From positions 558,001-622,000 of the forward strand of contig JAZIHH010000020.1 of NCBI GenBank assembly GCA_036678685.1: a DNA stretch of 64,000 bases. Direction: 5' to 3'. This DNA is from JAZIHH01 sp036678685. Its GTDB lineage: Bacteria > Bacillota > UBA4882 > UBA10575. Below the pieces are notes generated by a model. It did not search any database, was not told where the DNA came from, and saw only the letters and a list, made by a program, of their open reading frames with translations. Positions 24,898 to 34,004 of this stretch are shown in pieces. The position numbers and the translations under genes are program-made. Every line of letters begins with the position of its first letter. Positions within the stretch are counted from its first letter, which is position 1.

Positions 24898-26892
24898 ATG
24901 GTCGACCGGAAGTGCAGACGGTTATTCCCTGCCGTCCTGGCCCTGTTGGCGGCCGTGGTTTTTTCTTCTCTCCCGGCGGGCGCAGGAACGGAAATCGAAA
25001 CGGCGATCCTCTCCCAGTTCGATGTTTTTGAGGCCGACCTTCGGGATGTCTTTCGCAGCCTGGCCGAACTGGGTGAACTCAATGTCCTGCTGGACAAGGA
25101 CGTGGCCGGAATTGTAACCGTCAATTTAAAACACGGGTTGACAATCAGCGAGGCCATAGAATTACTGGCCCGGACTTACGGTTATTCTTACCGCTGGATT
25201 ATCCCCCGCCGGACCATCATTATCGGCCGTGAACAAACTTTTGCCGGTTGGGAGGAGAGGGAAACCAGGGTTTACCGGTTGCATTATGCCGATCCGGAAG
25301 AAATAGTGAAAGCGCTCGAAGTTATGATCCCCAGTGGACAGATCGGGGTGGATGAGCGGACGAACCAGCTCACGATTAACGCCAATCTTTTGGAACACCA
25401 AAATATCGAGGAGATTATCGCCCGGCTGGACCGCCGGATGCCCCAGATTAATATCGAAGCCCGTGTGGAGGAGATCAACCTGACCGCCGCCGAGGAACTG
25501 GGTATTACTTGGTCTTTTCCGGAGTTCGGGCTCGATTCCGACCTTCGGTTTCATCTTATCACCCGGCAGACCCTGCGCGCCATGGAGGAAAAAGGGGCCG
25601 CCCGCTTGCTGGCCAATCCCAATATTTCCACCACGGACGGGCAGGAAGGGAGGATCTTTATCGGGGACCGGCTCCCGGTGATTACCACCCGGGTTACGGA
25701 GGGACGGATCGAAGACGTCATTACCTATGTGGAAGCGGGAACGATTTTAACGGTTATTCCGAAAATAAACGATGAAAGAACAGTGACCGTGACTGTCAAA
25801 GCCGAGGTCAGCAATATTGTGAGCTGGCGGACGGGCGGTACCGGCGCAGAAGTCCCCGTGGTGCGGACGAGGGAAGCCAGTTCCGTGGTGCGTCTCCGGG
25901 AAGGGGAGACTTTTGTCCTTTCCGGTTTGAACATGCAACAGGATGTCGAACATACCACCGCCGTGCCCTTTTTCTCCCGGATTCCCCTTCTCGGCCTGCT
26001 TTTTCAGAGCAAAAGCGTAGAACGGGAAGAGACGGAGATCTGTATCTTTCTCACACCGTATATTGTGCATCCATCGGAGGAAAAGGAGACTCCAACTCCC
26101 CTGGCAACAACGGGCGAGACGGAGCCTGAAATTCCTGTGGTAACCGGAACAGCCGGGGTTTCTCCGGAAATTTTCCAGGAGCCCGGGGTTGACCGGCTGC
26201 TCTCCGAAACTACTTTGACGGTGGAAGTCCCGGCGGGCCAAAAAGAGTTGGAGATTGAAGTGGTTTGGCCGGCGGACGACCCGGTCTTGTTCCTGGAAAT
26301 TGGGGAACCGTCCGCCGGTGAACGGGAAGTTGAACAGGAAGATGAACGGGAAGATGAAGGGGAACGGGAACGGGAAGAAAGAATCCGGACGCAACCGGGC
26401 GGCAAGTATTATGAAGAGTATTTGGCTCGCATGGAAGAACGCCGCCGGCGTACGGAGCCTCCGGAAAAGGAGAAACCGGCCGCCCGGCCACCCGGTGAGG
26501 ACGGCGGGGGGCCGGAGAGGGAAGAAGAGCGGAACGAAAGAAGGGGAAGACCGGAACCGGGGATCAAACTCACTTACCGGGTTAAGGAGGGGGAGACTCT
26601 TTTCACGATCGCTCAAAAATACGGGCTCCCGCCGGAATGGATCAAGGAGGAAAACGATTTGGACGATACCGGCCTGCTTGCCCCCGGCAGCCCCATTGTG
26701 TTGTCGATTCCCGAGGCGCACCTGTACCGGCTGGGACCGGGCGAGACTTTGTGGCGGCTGGCGCGGCGTTATAATGTAACCGTGGAAAATCTGATGGAGA
26801 TTAATAACATCACCGATGTCACCACCCTGGAAACCGGCAGGTTGCTGATTCTTCCTGTGCCGGTGGACCGGGTGGCCGATGAAAACTATTAA
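24898..26892 (+). CDS. pilQ: Type IV pilus secretin (PilQ-like) with two C-terminal LysM domains
   Basis: The 664-residue protein has a signal peptide (1-29), an STN/N0 domain (about 37-105; VFRSLAELGELNVLLD), a secretin N domain (about 125-182; VYRLHYADPEEIVKAL), and the secretin channel domain (184-392, with VPFFSRIPLLGLLF and CIFLTPYIV). It then differs from classical PilQ. A Glu/Arg/Pro-rich linker (about 396-556) leads to two LysM modules (about 560-605 and 608-653; YRVKEGETLFTIAQKYG and YRLGPGETLWRLARRYN). LysM binds peptidoglycan glycan chains. Classical PilQ has AMIN domains at the N terminus for that purpose; none is seen here. It is the last gene of the operon. Confidence 0.92.
   Translation: MVDRKCRRLFPAVLALLAAVVFSSLPAGAGTEIETAILSQFDVFEADLRDVFRSLAELGELNVLLDKDVAGIVTVNLKHGLTISEAIELLARTYGYSYRWIIPRRTIIIGREQTFAGWEERETRVYRLHYADPEEIVKALEVMIPSGQIGVDERTNQLTINANLLEHQNIEEIIARLDRRMPQINIEARVEEINLTAAEELGITWSFPEFGLDSDLRFHLITRQTLRAMEEKGAARLLANPNISTTDGQEGRIFIGDRLPVITTRVTEGRIEDVITYVEAGTILTVIPKINDERTVTVTVKAEVSNIVSWRTGGTGAEVPVVRTREASSVVRLREGETFVLSGLNMQQDVEHTTAVPFFSRIPLLGLLFQSKSVEREETEICIFLTPYIVHPSEEKETPTPLATTGETEPEIPVVTGTAGVSPEIFQEPGVDRLLSETTLTVEVPAGQKELEIEVVWPADDPVLFLEIGEPSAGEREVEQEDEREDEGEREREERIRTQPGGKYYEEYLARMEERRRRTEPPEKEKPAARPPGEDGGGPEREEERNERRGRPEPGIKLTYRVKEGETLFTIAQKYGLPPEWIKEENDLDDTGLLAPGSPIVLSIPEAHLYRLGPGETLWRLARRYNVTVENLMEINNITDVTTLETGRLLILPVPVDRVADENY
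26321..26385 (+). repeat. Purine-rich low-complexity repeat in the secretin linker
   Basis: Imperfect repeats of GAACGGGAAG and GAAGATGAA encode a Glu/Arg/Asp-rich linker between the channel domain and the LysM domains. It is probably a flexible, slippage-prone spacer. Confidence 0.6.
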
Positions 26893-28994
26893 TTATTTTT
26901 GATGCGGGGAAAGGAATCCCCGAAGAGGATTTCCCAAAGGGTACGGGGCGGTTGTTGGCATTCTTTGCAATGTTCTTTTGGTTGTTCCCCCCAGAGAAAT
27001 TCTTTTTCCTCCAGTCTCCTACAGTTGGGCCCCGGGAGGAGGCCGCTGTGGGCGCACACATGGAACCGGAGGTAGCGGTGTTGGGAACAATAGAGGACCG
27101 GCGCGTAGCCGGCCCGGAAGTATTCTTTCCCGGACGGGCAAGCGGGAGTGGCCAAAAGGCCGGTCTCCCGGCAGACGGTATGGGAAACGATGCCTTCCGG
27201 AATAAAGAATCCCCTGTCGGCCTGCCCCTCCAGGGCTTTGTTGACAAAATTGACCCAGACCGGCGCGGCCAGTTTTCCGCCTCCTCCCGGCAGCGGCCGG
27301 TTTTGGTCATGGCCGATAAAAATGACCGCCGCCAGGTTGGGAGTGTACCCGGCGAACCAGGCGTCCCGGTTACCCTGGGTGGTTCCGGTTTTGCCGGCGG
27401 CGGTATATTTGAGTTTTTGCCCGGCTTCCGCCGCCGTACCGCCGGGTTTTAATGTATCCTGCAGGGCGGAAGTGATCAGAAAAGCAAGCCGCGGGTCCAG
27501 GACCGGTCTGGTTTGGTGCCTGTGCTGCCAAAGCAGTTTTCCCAACGGATCGTACACGGCTTTTACCGCCCAGGGCTTCACCGCCTGTCCCCCGTTGGCC
27601 AGGGGAAGGTAGGCGGTGAGCAGCTCAAGGGGGGTGACTTCCGCCGTGCCCAGGGCCAGCGAAGGGTGGGGGGGAAGGGGCGAGGAGATCCCCAAGCGGC
27701 GGGCCATGGCGATCACAGGCGTCATCCCCAGTTTATGATGGAGGGAAACCGCCGCCACATTGCAGGATTCGGCCAGGGCTTGCCGGAGCGTCAAATCGCG
27801 GTAATGGTAGGGACGGGCGCCGTAATCCACGGGTTCATAGAGGCCGGAGGGATCCTCCAAGGCAAGAGGATGGCAGGCGATGGTGGAGACCAGGGTGTAA
27901 CCGGCGTCCAGAGCGGCCAGGTAAACAAAGGGCTTAAAGGCCGAACCCGGCTGGCGTTTGGCATATAAAGCCCGGTTAAACGGAGTGGTAAAATAGTCGG
28001 TCCCACCGACCATGGCTTTAATCTCGCCGGTTCTGGGATTAACAGCCACCAGCGCTCCCTGTGGCTGGTTCTCTTTTTGGTAAGGGGCCAGTCCGTTTTT
28101 TAGCGCTTCTTCGGCTGCCTGTTGCCAAGGGAGGGAAAGGGTTGTTTCAATTTTCAGCCCCATGGCGGAGAGCCGCTCTTTCTCCACCCTGAGAACCCGC
28201 GCTGTTTCTTCCAGCACATAATCGAGGAAATAAAGGGCCCGGCGGGGATGGCGGACCGGACCCGGCAGGCGGACGGGTTCGTTTAAGATCGCCTCTTTTT
28301 CCTCGGCTGTAAGATACCCGGCTTTTTCCATGCGTTCCAGAACTACCAGCACTCTCTGGCGGGCGGCGTCGGCGTTCAGATAGGATGAGTAAAGCGCCGG
28401 GCCTTTAGGCAGACCGGCCAGGAGGGCCATTTCCATACGGCTTAATTCTTGCAGCGAACAACCGAAATAGGTCTGGGCCGCGGTTTTAATCCCGTAGGCG
28501 CCGTGGCCGAAGTAGATTTGGTTGAGGTACATCTCCAAAATTTTTTCTTTACTATAGTGAAGTTCCAAACGAAAGGCAAAAATAATCTCTTTCAGCTTCC
28601 GGGTGATGGATCTTTCGGTATAGAGGTACCCGGTTTTGGCCAACTGCTGGGTGATGGTGCTGCCCCCCTGCAGCCCCTGGCGGATAAAGAGATTATGATA
28701 AACCGCGCGGAGAAAACTGACGGGGCTGAACCCCTTGTGCTCATAAAAGCGATGATCCTCCACGGCCAAGATCGCCTGCTGTAAAAAGAGGGGGATTTCC
28801 GAAAGAACAGCCGGTTGCCGGTTTTCTTCAAAAAGAAAGGAGATGATTTCCCCTTCGGCACTGAGGACTTGCGAGGTTAACGGCTGGACCGGGCTTCCGG
28901 GCGGCAGGCACAAGAAGAGCAGAAGCGACCCGGCGGCGGCAATAAAAAGCAGCCAGAAAGTGATTCTGATGGCATGTTCCACCCTTTTGGGCAC
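26889..28994 (-). CDS. Class A penicillin-binding protein (PBP1A-type)
   Basis: This bifunctional enzyme polymerises lipid II and crosslinks peptidoglycan. The 701-residue protein has a membrane anchor (about 10-30), a GT51 glycosyltransferase domain with catalytic Glu79 in EDHRFYEHKG and GGSTITQQLAK, and a transpeptidase domain with Ser351 in SAFK, the SCN motif, and KTGTT starting at Lys535. About 120 residues after the KTG box include several Cys pairs (CRETGLLATPACPS, YCSQH, CAHSG). GTG 28994 has GGAGGG six bases upstream. The stop shares TTAA with the convergent secretin gene. It is not obviously part of the pilus operon. Confidence 0.94.
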   Translation of the reverse strand: MPKRVEHAIRITFWLLFIAAAGSLLLFLCLPPGSPVQPLTSQVLSAEGEIISFLFEENRQPAVLSEIPLFLQQAILAVEDHRFYEHKGFSPVSFLRAVYHNLFIRQGLQGGSTITQQLAKTGYLYTERSITRKLKEIIFAFRLELHYSKEKILEMYLNQIYFGHGAYGIKTAAQTYFGCSLQELSRMEMALLAGLPKGPALYSSYLNADAARQRVLVVLERMEKAGYLTAEEKEAILNEPVRLPGPVRHPRRALYFLDYVLEETARVLRVEKERLSAMGLKIETTLSLPWQQAAEEALKNGLAPYQKENQPQGALVAVNPRTGEIKAMVGGTDYFTTPFNRALYAKRQPGSAFKPFVYLAALDAGYTLVSTIACHPLALEDPSGLYEPVDYGARPYHYRDLTLRQALAESCNVAAVSLHHKLGMTPVIAMARRLGISSPLPPHPSLALGTAEVTPLELLTAYLPLANGGQAVKPWAVKAVYDPLGKLLWQHRHQTRPVLDPRLAFLITSALQDTLKPGGTAAEAGQKLKYTAAGKTGTTQGNRDAWFAGYTPNLAAVIFIGHDQNRPLPGGGGKLAAPVWVNFVNKALEGQADRGFFIPEGIVSHTVCRETGLLATPACPSGKEYFRAGYAPVLYCSQHRYLRFHVCAHSGLLPGPNCRRLEEKEFLWGEQPKEHCKECQQPPRTLWEILFGDSFPRIKNN

Positions 28995-29017
28995 GGTTTT
29001 CCCTCCCCGGCACCGGT

Positions 29018-29053
29018 AAAAAAACCCCTACTTTTCCGGCGGGGTTCTTTTTT
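29018..29053 (-). terminator. Terminator downstream of the GH57 gene
   Basis: On the minus strand AACCCC pairs with GGGGTT across a 12-base loop, and the right arm runs into a stretch of seven T. It lies between the GH57 gene and the penicillin-binding protein gene. Confidence 0.65.
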
Positions 29054-29192
29054 CCGGCTGTGGCGCCAGTTTCAGGTTTTTTCTGGACAGACGGGGGTAA
29101 TCCAGAGAACGGCGGGTACCAAAGAAACGCCGGTTTTCCCTGATTATTCCGGCGAGAAGCTTTTTTAAAAATTTCACCCAATGCTCCACCCT

Positions 29193-30818
29193 TTATTGGG
29201 CTACGGCGACCATATTCTCCGCCCATCCGGCATTATGGTGGGAAGCGTAGACCCGGTAATCCAGTTCCGGGAAGATATTATCCTTTTCCTCTAGATCGGC
29301 GAGCCATTCTTCGTTAATCCGGCCGCCGGTAATTTCATCATAGAGCCGGAGGAAACGGCCGATATGGTCTTTGGTGCGTTTTACCGCATATTGGACCATA
29401 GTTCCTGTTTTCATAATGAAAGCCCAGTCGCTGCTATGAGCCAGGAGCACCTCCCGCGCCGCCTGGTTAAGGGCTCTTTGCAATAGCCCCGAGGCGCAGG
29501 GGAAACGGTCGGCCAGTTCGATCATGCGCCGGGTGATCTGGTGGAGGTGCCGGTAGATCCAATCGTTGCTGCCCTCAAGCCATACTTCGTTAAAGCCTTT
29601 GTAACCCCAACTGGAGAGAGACGGGAGACAAACCTGGTTTTTAGGGTAAATCTCCAAATAGTCGCCGGGCGTTATTAATTTGATCGTTTTTTGGTCGTAG
29701 TATATTTTCCGGATCAGAAAATCCAGCCATTGGGGCCCTTCAAACCACCAGTGTCCGAAGAGTTCCGCATCATAAGGGGAAACAACGAACGGGCGCCGGT
29801 CCAGGATGGAAGCCAGGTACTCAATTTGTTTTGTCCGGTTAAACATAAAATTGCCGGCATGAACAGCTGCTTTTTCACGGGCCCGGGCCGGGATATACGG
29901 CTGTTTTTCGTGCGTGGGCCCGGTAACCCGGTAATACTTGATTCCCGTGTTAATCCGGAGCCCGTTGGGGTGGATATAGGGGCGGATATAATCATATTCC
30001 AGGTCAAAACCGATATCCCGGTAGAATTCCCGGTAATCATGATCCCCGGGATAGCCCTCCCGGGCGCTCCAGACCTGCTTGGAAGATTCCAGATCCCTCC
30101 CGAACGCCGCGACCCCCGACGGACAATAGACGGGGGCAAAGACACCGTACTTCGGCCGGGGTGAAGCATGGAGGATGCCATGGGCGTCGGTGAAAAAGAA
30201 TCTCAGCCCGTACCGGCGGAGAATTTCATTGTCCCCCGGGTTGTAGCCGCATTCCGGCAGCCAAATTCCTTGGGGCGGACGGTGGAATAAACGGGTATGG
30301 TATTCCACGGCATAATGAATTTGGGCGCGCACCCCTTCCCGGTGCAACATGAGAGGAAAGTAGGCGTGGGTGGCCCCGCAGGTAATAATCTCCAAAAAAC
30401 CTTCTTCCTGCAGCCGGCGGAAGGGGGTCACCAGGTTTTTGCCGTATTTCTCCACAAAATACCAGCGGGAAGAGGTAAAGAGATCCCGGTACATCCGCGC
30501 CAGTTCATGAAATTCCGGCAACCAACGGGTACGGACCAGTTCTTTCTCCGCCAGATCGATTAATTTTTCCAGATGACGGATATAACGGTTTTGTAACAAA
30601 GGATCAGAAAACATCGACAGTAAGGTGGGAGTCAGGCTAATGGTCAGCCGGTACTTAACCCCGTCTTCCGCCAACTTTTCAAAGACCTTAAGCAAAGGAA
30701 TATAGGTCTCCGTAACAGCTTCGTAAAACCAGTCCTCTTCCAGAAATTTCTCGTGTTCCGGATGGCGGACATACGGGAGATGGGCATGGAGCACAAGGGC
30801 CAGATAACCTTGTTCCAC
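29193..30818 (-). CDS. GH57 glycoside hydrolase, probable 1,4-alpha-glucan branching enzyme (with DUF1957)
   Basis: The 541-residue protein starts with the GH57 signature LVLHAHLPYVRHPE. The candidate nucleophile is Glu189 in WLPECGY and the acid/base Asp350 in SPYDAELFGHWW. These positions and the length fit the GH57 branching enzymes of Thermus and Thermococcus, which act on glycogen-like glucans; a C-terminal helical DUF1957 region follows. GTG 30818 sits behind GAAGGGGGT; longer frames run into the upstream gene. It starts 19 bases after the DUF4912 gene, so the two form an operon. Alpha-amylase activity is the alternative. Confidence 0.88.
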   Translation of the reverse strand: MEQGYLALVLHAHLPYVRHPEHEKFLEEDWFYEAVTETYIPLLKVFEKLAEDGVKYRLTISLTPTLLSMFSDPLLQNRYIRHLEKLIDLAEKELVRTRWLPEFHELARMYRDLFTSSRWYFVEKYGKNLVTPFRRLQEEGFLEIITCGATHAYFPLMLHREGVRAQIHYAVEYHTRLFHRPPQGIWLPECGYNPGDNEILRRYGLRFFFTDAHGILHASPRPKYGVFAPVYCPSGVAAFGRDLESSKQVWSAREGYPGDHDYREFYRDIGFDLEYDYIRPYIHPNGLRINTGIKYYRVTGPTHEKQPYIPARAREKAAVHAGNFMFNRTKQIEYLASILDRRPFVVSPYDAELFGHWWFEGPQWLDFLIRKIYYDQKTIKLITPGDYLEIYPKNQVCLPSLSSWGYKGFNEVWLEGSNDWIYRHLHQITRRMIELADRFPCASGLLQRALNQAAREVLLAHSSDWAFIMKTGTMVQYAVKRTKDHIGRFLRLYDEITGGRINEEWLADLEEKDNIFPELDYRVYASHHNAGWAENMVAVAQ

Positions 30819-30837
30819 AATGAGACCCCCTTCTCGA

Positions 30838-31884
30838 TTATATTTTTTCCCCTTGATGGGTATGCCGGGAAACATTCGTGGTGATGGTGATGGTATCGAT
30901 ACCGTCGGCGGATTGCGCCGTCACCGGAATGGACTGCGTTCCGTCGGGTAAGGCCATACGCAGGGTAAAGGTGCCGTCCGGGCGCAGTTTAACCGGGCGG
31001 CCCTGTACGGTCAGGAGAGCGTCGGGTTCGGTAGCGCCATAGACAATTAACTCGGCATCAAGCACCAGCCAGAAACGTCTGGCCCCGGGAGGTGGATACC
31101 CGGCCGGACTGGAAATACTGCTGACCGCGCCGGAACCGGCCTCTTTTTCCAAACGCTTGAGAAGGGATTCGACGAGTTCGACGGAGCTCTCACCCCATCC
31201 CGCCCCGCCGGCCAGACGGTACAGACGGCGAAAATCTTCCTCGACAATCATCCACTCTTCATCAACCAGATCCGAAATGCGGTCCGGCGGGGTAGTGACC
31301 CGGTTGGAACGGGCCAGAACACGGAAAATACCGCCCGGATCATAATAGCCCAGTTCGACTTGGTATTCCTTGCCGGCTTCCCCCACATTTATATACCAGT
31401 TGTTGGCGGCGTGATTGATGCTGATGTCGTAATACCCCGGACCGCCGGCGCCGGATTTTGCCCGGGAAAGGTTGTGTACGCGCAAGGCCAGAGGAACTTT
31501 TTCCCAACCGTGAAAAAGTTGGGCCAGTTCTGCTTGGAGTTGCGGGTGAAAATCCCAGTATGTATAGATCCAGTAGGGATCACGAACCAATAAAACAATG
31601 ACGGTTTCCTGATAAGAGAGGGGGAGCTCAAATTCACCTTGTTCCAGGCGTTTCTCTTTAGTTATGGTTTGTTTTTCCCCTTGAGCGGGAAAGGAAGGGA
31701 GTTGCTCCGGTGAACCGGCGGTTTTTTCCTGAACAAGCCGGGAAATTTCGTTTTGGAGAACAACGGAGCGCAATTTTTCCACCAGTTCTTCGCGGGTCAT
31801 TGTCGACTCGGTTTTTACTTTTCTTTCCCGGGCTAAGGAAAGCAGTTCTTTTTTGGACATTTTCTCCAATTCGTCCGGGTTCAA
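30838..31884 (-). CDS. DUF4912 protein with N-terminal SAP/Rho-N-like domain
   Basis: The 348-residue protein begins with a helical Rho-N/SAP-like module (residues 1-45, MSKKELLSLARERKVKTES in outline), followed by a DUF4912 domain (about 85-215) with VLLVRDPYWIYTYWDF, and a C-terminal beta domain (about 270-330). DUF4912 proteins frequently sit beside GH57 glucan enzymes; the Trp/Tyr-rich core suggests carbohydrate binding, but that is inference. TTG 31884 is chosen because AAAGGGGGA lies seven bases upstream. It is the first gene of the pair. Confidence 0.82.
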   Translation of the reverse strand: MNPDELEKMSKKELLSLARERKVKTESTMTREELVEKLRSVVLQNEISRLVQEKTAGSPEQLPSFPAQGEKQTITKEKRLEQGEFELPLSYQETVIVLLVRDPYWIYTYWDFHPQLQAELAQLFHGWEKVPLALRVHNLSRAKSGAGGPGYYDISINHAANNWYINVGEAGKEYQVELGYYDPGGIFRVLARSNRVTTPPDRISDLVDEEWMIVEEDFRRLYRLAGGAGWGESSVELVESLLKRLEKEAGSGAVSSISSPAGYPPPGARRFWLVLDAELIVYGATEPDALLTVQGRPVKLRPDGTFTLRMALPDGTQSIPVTAQSADGIDTITITTNVSRHTHQGEKI

Positions 31885-31998
31885 AGCCAGTCCCCCTTTC
31901 AATAGGATGAAAGTGCAATTACCCTAATAATATGGCTGGAGGCCAAAGGTAATATACAATCCTGCCCTTCCTTTTTCCCTTAGCATGCCCTTTTTTTT

Positions 31999-32012
31999 CA
32001 AGATTAATCTTG
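31999..32012. promoter_or_regulatory. 14-bp palindrome upstream of hsp20
   Basis: CAAGATTAATCTTG is a perfect inverted repeat ending 38 bases before the hsp20 start. It does not match CIRCE or the CtsR box. It may be an operator. Confidence 0.35.
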
Positions 32013-32049
32013 GTCGCGCAGGCCAAAATATTTTAGGAGGTGTTTTAGG

Positions 32050-32457
32050 ATGGCAGATTTGCAACCCTGGCTACCCTGGGAACCTTTTGAAGATTTCTTC
32101 CCGGTGTCCAGGTTTTTCGGCCGCCCATTTTGGCAGCCGTCGGTGGATTTGTCGGAACGGGCTGATGAATTTGTGGTGCGGGCCAATTTGCCCGGGATGA
32201 AACAAGAGGATATTGAACTTACGGTGGACGAAAATTCCCTGACTTTACGCGGGGAAAGCCGGGAAGAGGAGACCGGGGAAGACGAGCATTTTTACAGAAG
32301 GGAGCGGAGAAGCGGTTCGTTCGTCCGTCATATTACCCTGCACAGCAAAATCCGGCCGGAGGAGGTCAAAGCCACCTTCCGCGATGGCGTGTTGGAAGTG
32401 AGACTTCCTAAGGCCGAAAGGACAGTCTCCCGGGGACGAAGAGTTGAGATTCAGTAA
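32050..32457 (+). CDS. Small heat shock protein Hsp20
   Basis: The 135-residue protein carries an alpha-crystallin domain (about residues 35-125): VDLSERADEFVVRANLPG in outline, LTLRGES, and the C-terminal DGVLEVRLPKAE. It is an ATP-independent holdase for unfolding proteins in the cytoplasm. The ATG follows AGGAGGT by eight bases. It is a single-gene unit with a strong terminator. The short C-terminal extension (VEIQ) contains an I-x-Q ending rather than a full IxI motif. Confidence 0.95.
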   Translation: MADLQPWLPWEPFEDFFPVSRFFGRPFWQPSVDLSERADEFVVRANLPGMKQEDIELTVDENSLTLRGESREEETGEDEHFYRRERRSGSFVRHITLHSKIRPEEVKATFRDGVLEVRLPKAERTVSRGRRVEIQ

Positions 32458-32472
32458 GCGATGGCTTTCAGG

Positions 32473-32501
32473 AAAAAAACCGGAGTTTTCCTCCGGTTTT
32501 T
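32473..32501. terminator. Bidirectional terminator between hsp20 and the SLOG-type gene
   Basis: AAAAACCGGAG (32475-32485) pairs perfectly with CTCCGGTTTTT (32491-32501) around a five-base loop. T tracts lie beyond the stem on both strands, so it can serve both convergent genes. Confidence 0.88.
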
Positions 32502-32544
32502 GGGTAAATAAAGTGAGAAGGAAGAAAAAATACTCTCTTCTCTT

Positions 32545-33048
32545 TTAAATATTATACTCTTTGTGGAAAAACATCTTCTTGATTTCTTCGATCACTTCCT
32601 CCGGTTTGTTAACGGCGATCATCAGGCCGGCCTTGCGATATTCGGAAAAGAGATCTCCCAGAGGAAAATCCAGTAAAATGACATACTTCCCGTTTTTTAA
32701 GGCCAGAGCGATTTCGGAGATCGTTCCGGCCCGTCCCGGGAGTGCCACGACGATGTCGCTGGAGAGAACATTTATGTAATTTCGTCCGTCACCAAAACCT
32801 GTTAGAATGGGGATGTCAATATATGATGAGGCATTGGCGGCATTGCAGTCGGGTAAGATGCCCACCGTCAACCCGCCGCCCTCTTTCGCTCCCCGCGCCG
32901 AAGCTTCCATGACGCCAACGCCACGACCGCCGTTCAGCAAAACCCAGCCTTCCTGGGCAATTTTTTTGCCCAATTCGTAAGCCAGTTGACAAACCTGCTG
33001 TGAAGCTCCTTCGCCGCCCCCCATAACGCCCACAATAAACTTTCTCAT
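32545..33048 (-). CDS. SLOG-family (TIGR00725/LOG-like) nucleotide-binding protein
   Basis: The 167-residue Rossmann-like protein has the start IVGVMGGGEGAS, the NGGRGVGVMEASARGA loop and the motif PGRAGTISEIALAL, a variant of the PGGxGTxxE site of LOG cytokinin-activating and related proteins. TIGR00725 members have no firmly established role; nucleotide or nucleotide-derivative binding is expected. It converges with hsp20 and starts at ATG 33048 behind GGAGG. Lysine decarboxylase, the old database name for the family, is unlikely. Confidence 0.85.
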   Translation of the reverse strand: MRKFIVGVMGGGEGASQQVCQLAYELGKKIAQEGWVLLNGGRGVGVMEASARGAKEGGGLTVGILPDCNAANASSYIDIPILTGFGDGRNYINVLSSDIVVALPGRAGTISEIALALKNGKYVILLDFPLGDLFSEYRKAGLMIAVNKPEEVIEEIKKMFFHKEYNI

Positions 33049-33425
33049 GGACTTATGCCTCCTTTTGCTTTTCTGCCCTCCTCTTATTCATAATTTGCCT
33101 TTTACCCGTATAACTTCTCCTGAACAACTTGTAAAAATTGCGCGCCCGATGTTAAGCGGTGTTTCTATAAAAAAGCGGATATCAAATCCATATTCGCTAG
33201 TCGCAGAAGGAATCCCTTTATATACCCATAAATGTAAAAATTGTTTAACAAAATAAGCAGGGAATTAATTACGGGGGAAATTTCTGATATGATATGTTTG
33301 GGAAATTATTGTTCTTTTTTGTTTGGGCGGGAGAGTGGAGCCTTATGAGATACCGGTTTCAGAAGGGTAATTTCTTATAATACCGAATATATAAATTTAG
33401 AAAAGAGAGGTGTGGTGGTGGAGAG
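33049..33425. other. Intergenic region with AT-rich sequence and weak promoter matches
   Basis: No confident gene. An AT-rich open frame (33047-33256, plus strand) without a ribosome site ends in KCKNCLTK and could be a remnant. Possible pncA promoters are an extended -10 TGATATGAT (33285-33293) and a TATAAT (33376-33381), neither with a good -35. Confidence 0.4.
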
Positions 33426-34004
33426 ATGAAAAGAGCATTGCTTGTTGTTGACGTTCAAAATGATTTTTGTCCCGGCGGGGCGCTGGCGGTGGCCGGAGGC
33501 GATGAGATTATTCCGGTCATCAACCGGCTGCTGCCCCGTTTTGAGGTAGTAGTCTATACCCGGGATTGGCATCCGGAAAACCACATAAGCTTTGCCGACC
33601 CTCCCCAGTTTATGGATAAATCCTGGCCTCCCCATTGTGTCGCCGGCACCTGGGGAGCGGAATTTCATCCCCGTCTTGTCGTCCGCCCGGACGGGATTAT
33701 CGTCGAGAAAGGGACGGACGTAAACCTGGAAGCTTACAGCGGGTTTCAAGGCACGGACCTGGCGGAGCAATTGCGCGGCCGCCAAGTGGAGACCGTTTAC
33801 CTTACCGGGCTGGCCACGGATTATTGCGTAAAAGCCACGGCCTTGGACGCTGTCAAGGAAGGTTTCCGGGTCTTGGTCATAGAAGATGCCTGTCGCGGGG
33901 TGGATTCCCCGCCCGGTTCCGTGGAAAAAGCTTTTCAGGAAATGAAGGAAGCCGGCGTAAAAATAGTGACCGAAGACAAGGTGGGAAGCAATGAGAATGG
34001 ATGA
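33426..34004 (+). CDS. pncA: Nicotinamidase
   Basis: The enzyme hydrolyses nicotinamide to nicotinate in NAD salvage. The 192-residue cysteine hydrolase shows VDVQNDFCPGG (catalytic Asp), the metal-binding set in TRDWHPENHISF, VEKGTD (catalytic Lys) and the nucleophile Cys in GLATDYCVKATALDA. Its end overlaps the pncB start by 14 bases, so translation is probably coupled. The partner enzyme uses its product. All active-site residues appear intact. Confidence 0.96.
   Translation: MKRALLVVDVQNDFCPGGALAVAGGDEIIPVINRLLPRFEVVVYTRDWHPENHISFADPPQFMDKSWPPHCVAGTWGAEFHPRLVVRPDGIIVEKGTDVNLEAYSGFQGTDLAEQLRGRQVETVYLTGLATDYCVKATALDAVKEGFRVLVIEDACRGVDSPPGSVEKAFQEMKEAGVKIVTEDKVGSNENG

Noticed and set aside
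26321..26385. Regular purine-rich repeats considered as a CRISPR-like or minisatellite array
   Set aside because: They are in frame inside the secretin linker, imperfect and without unique spacers.
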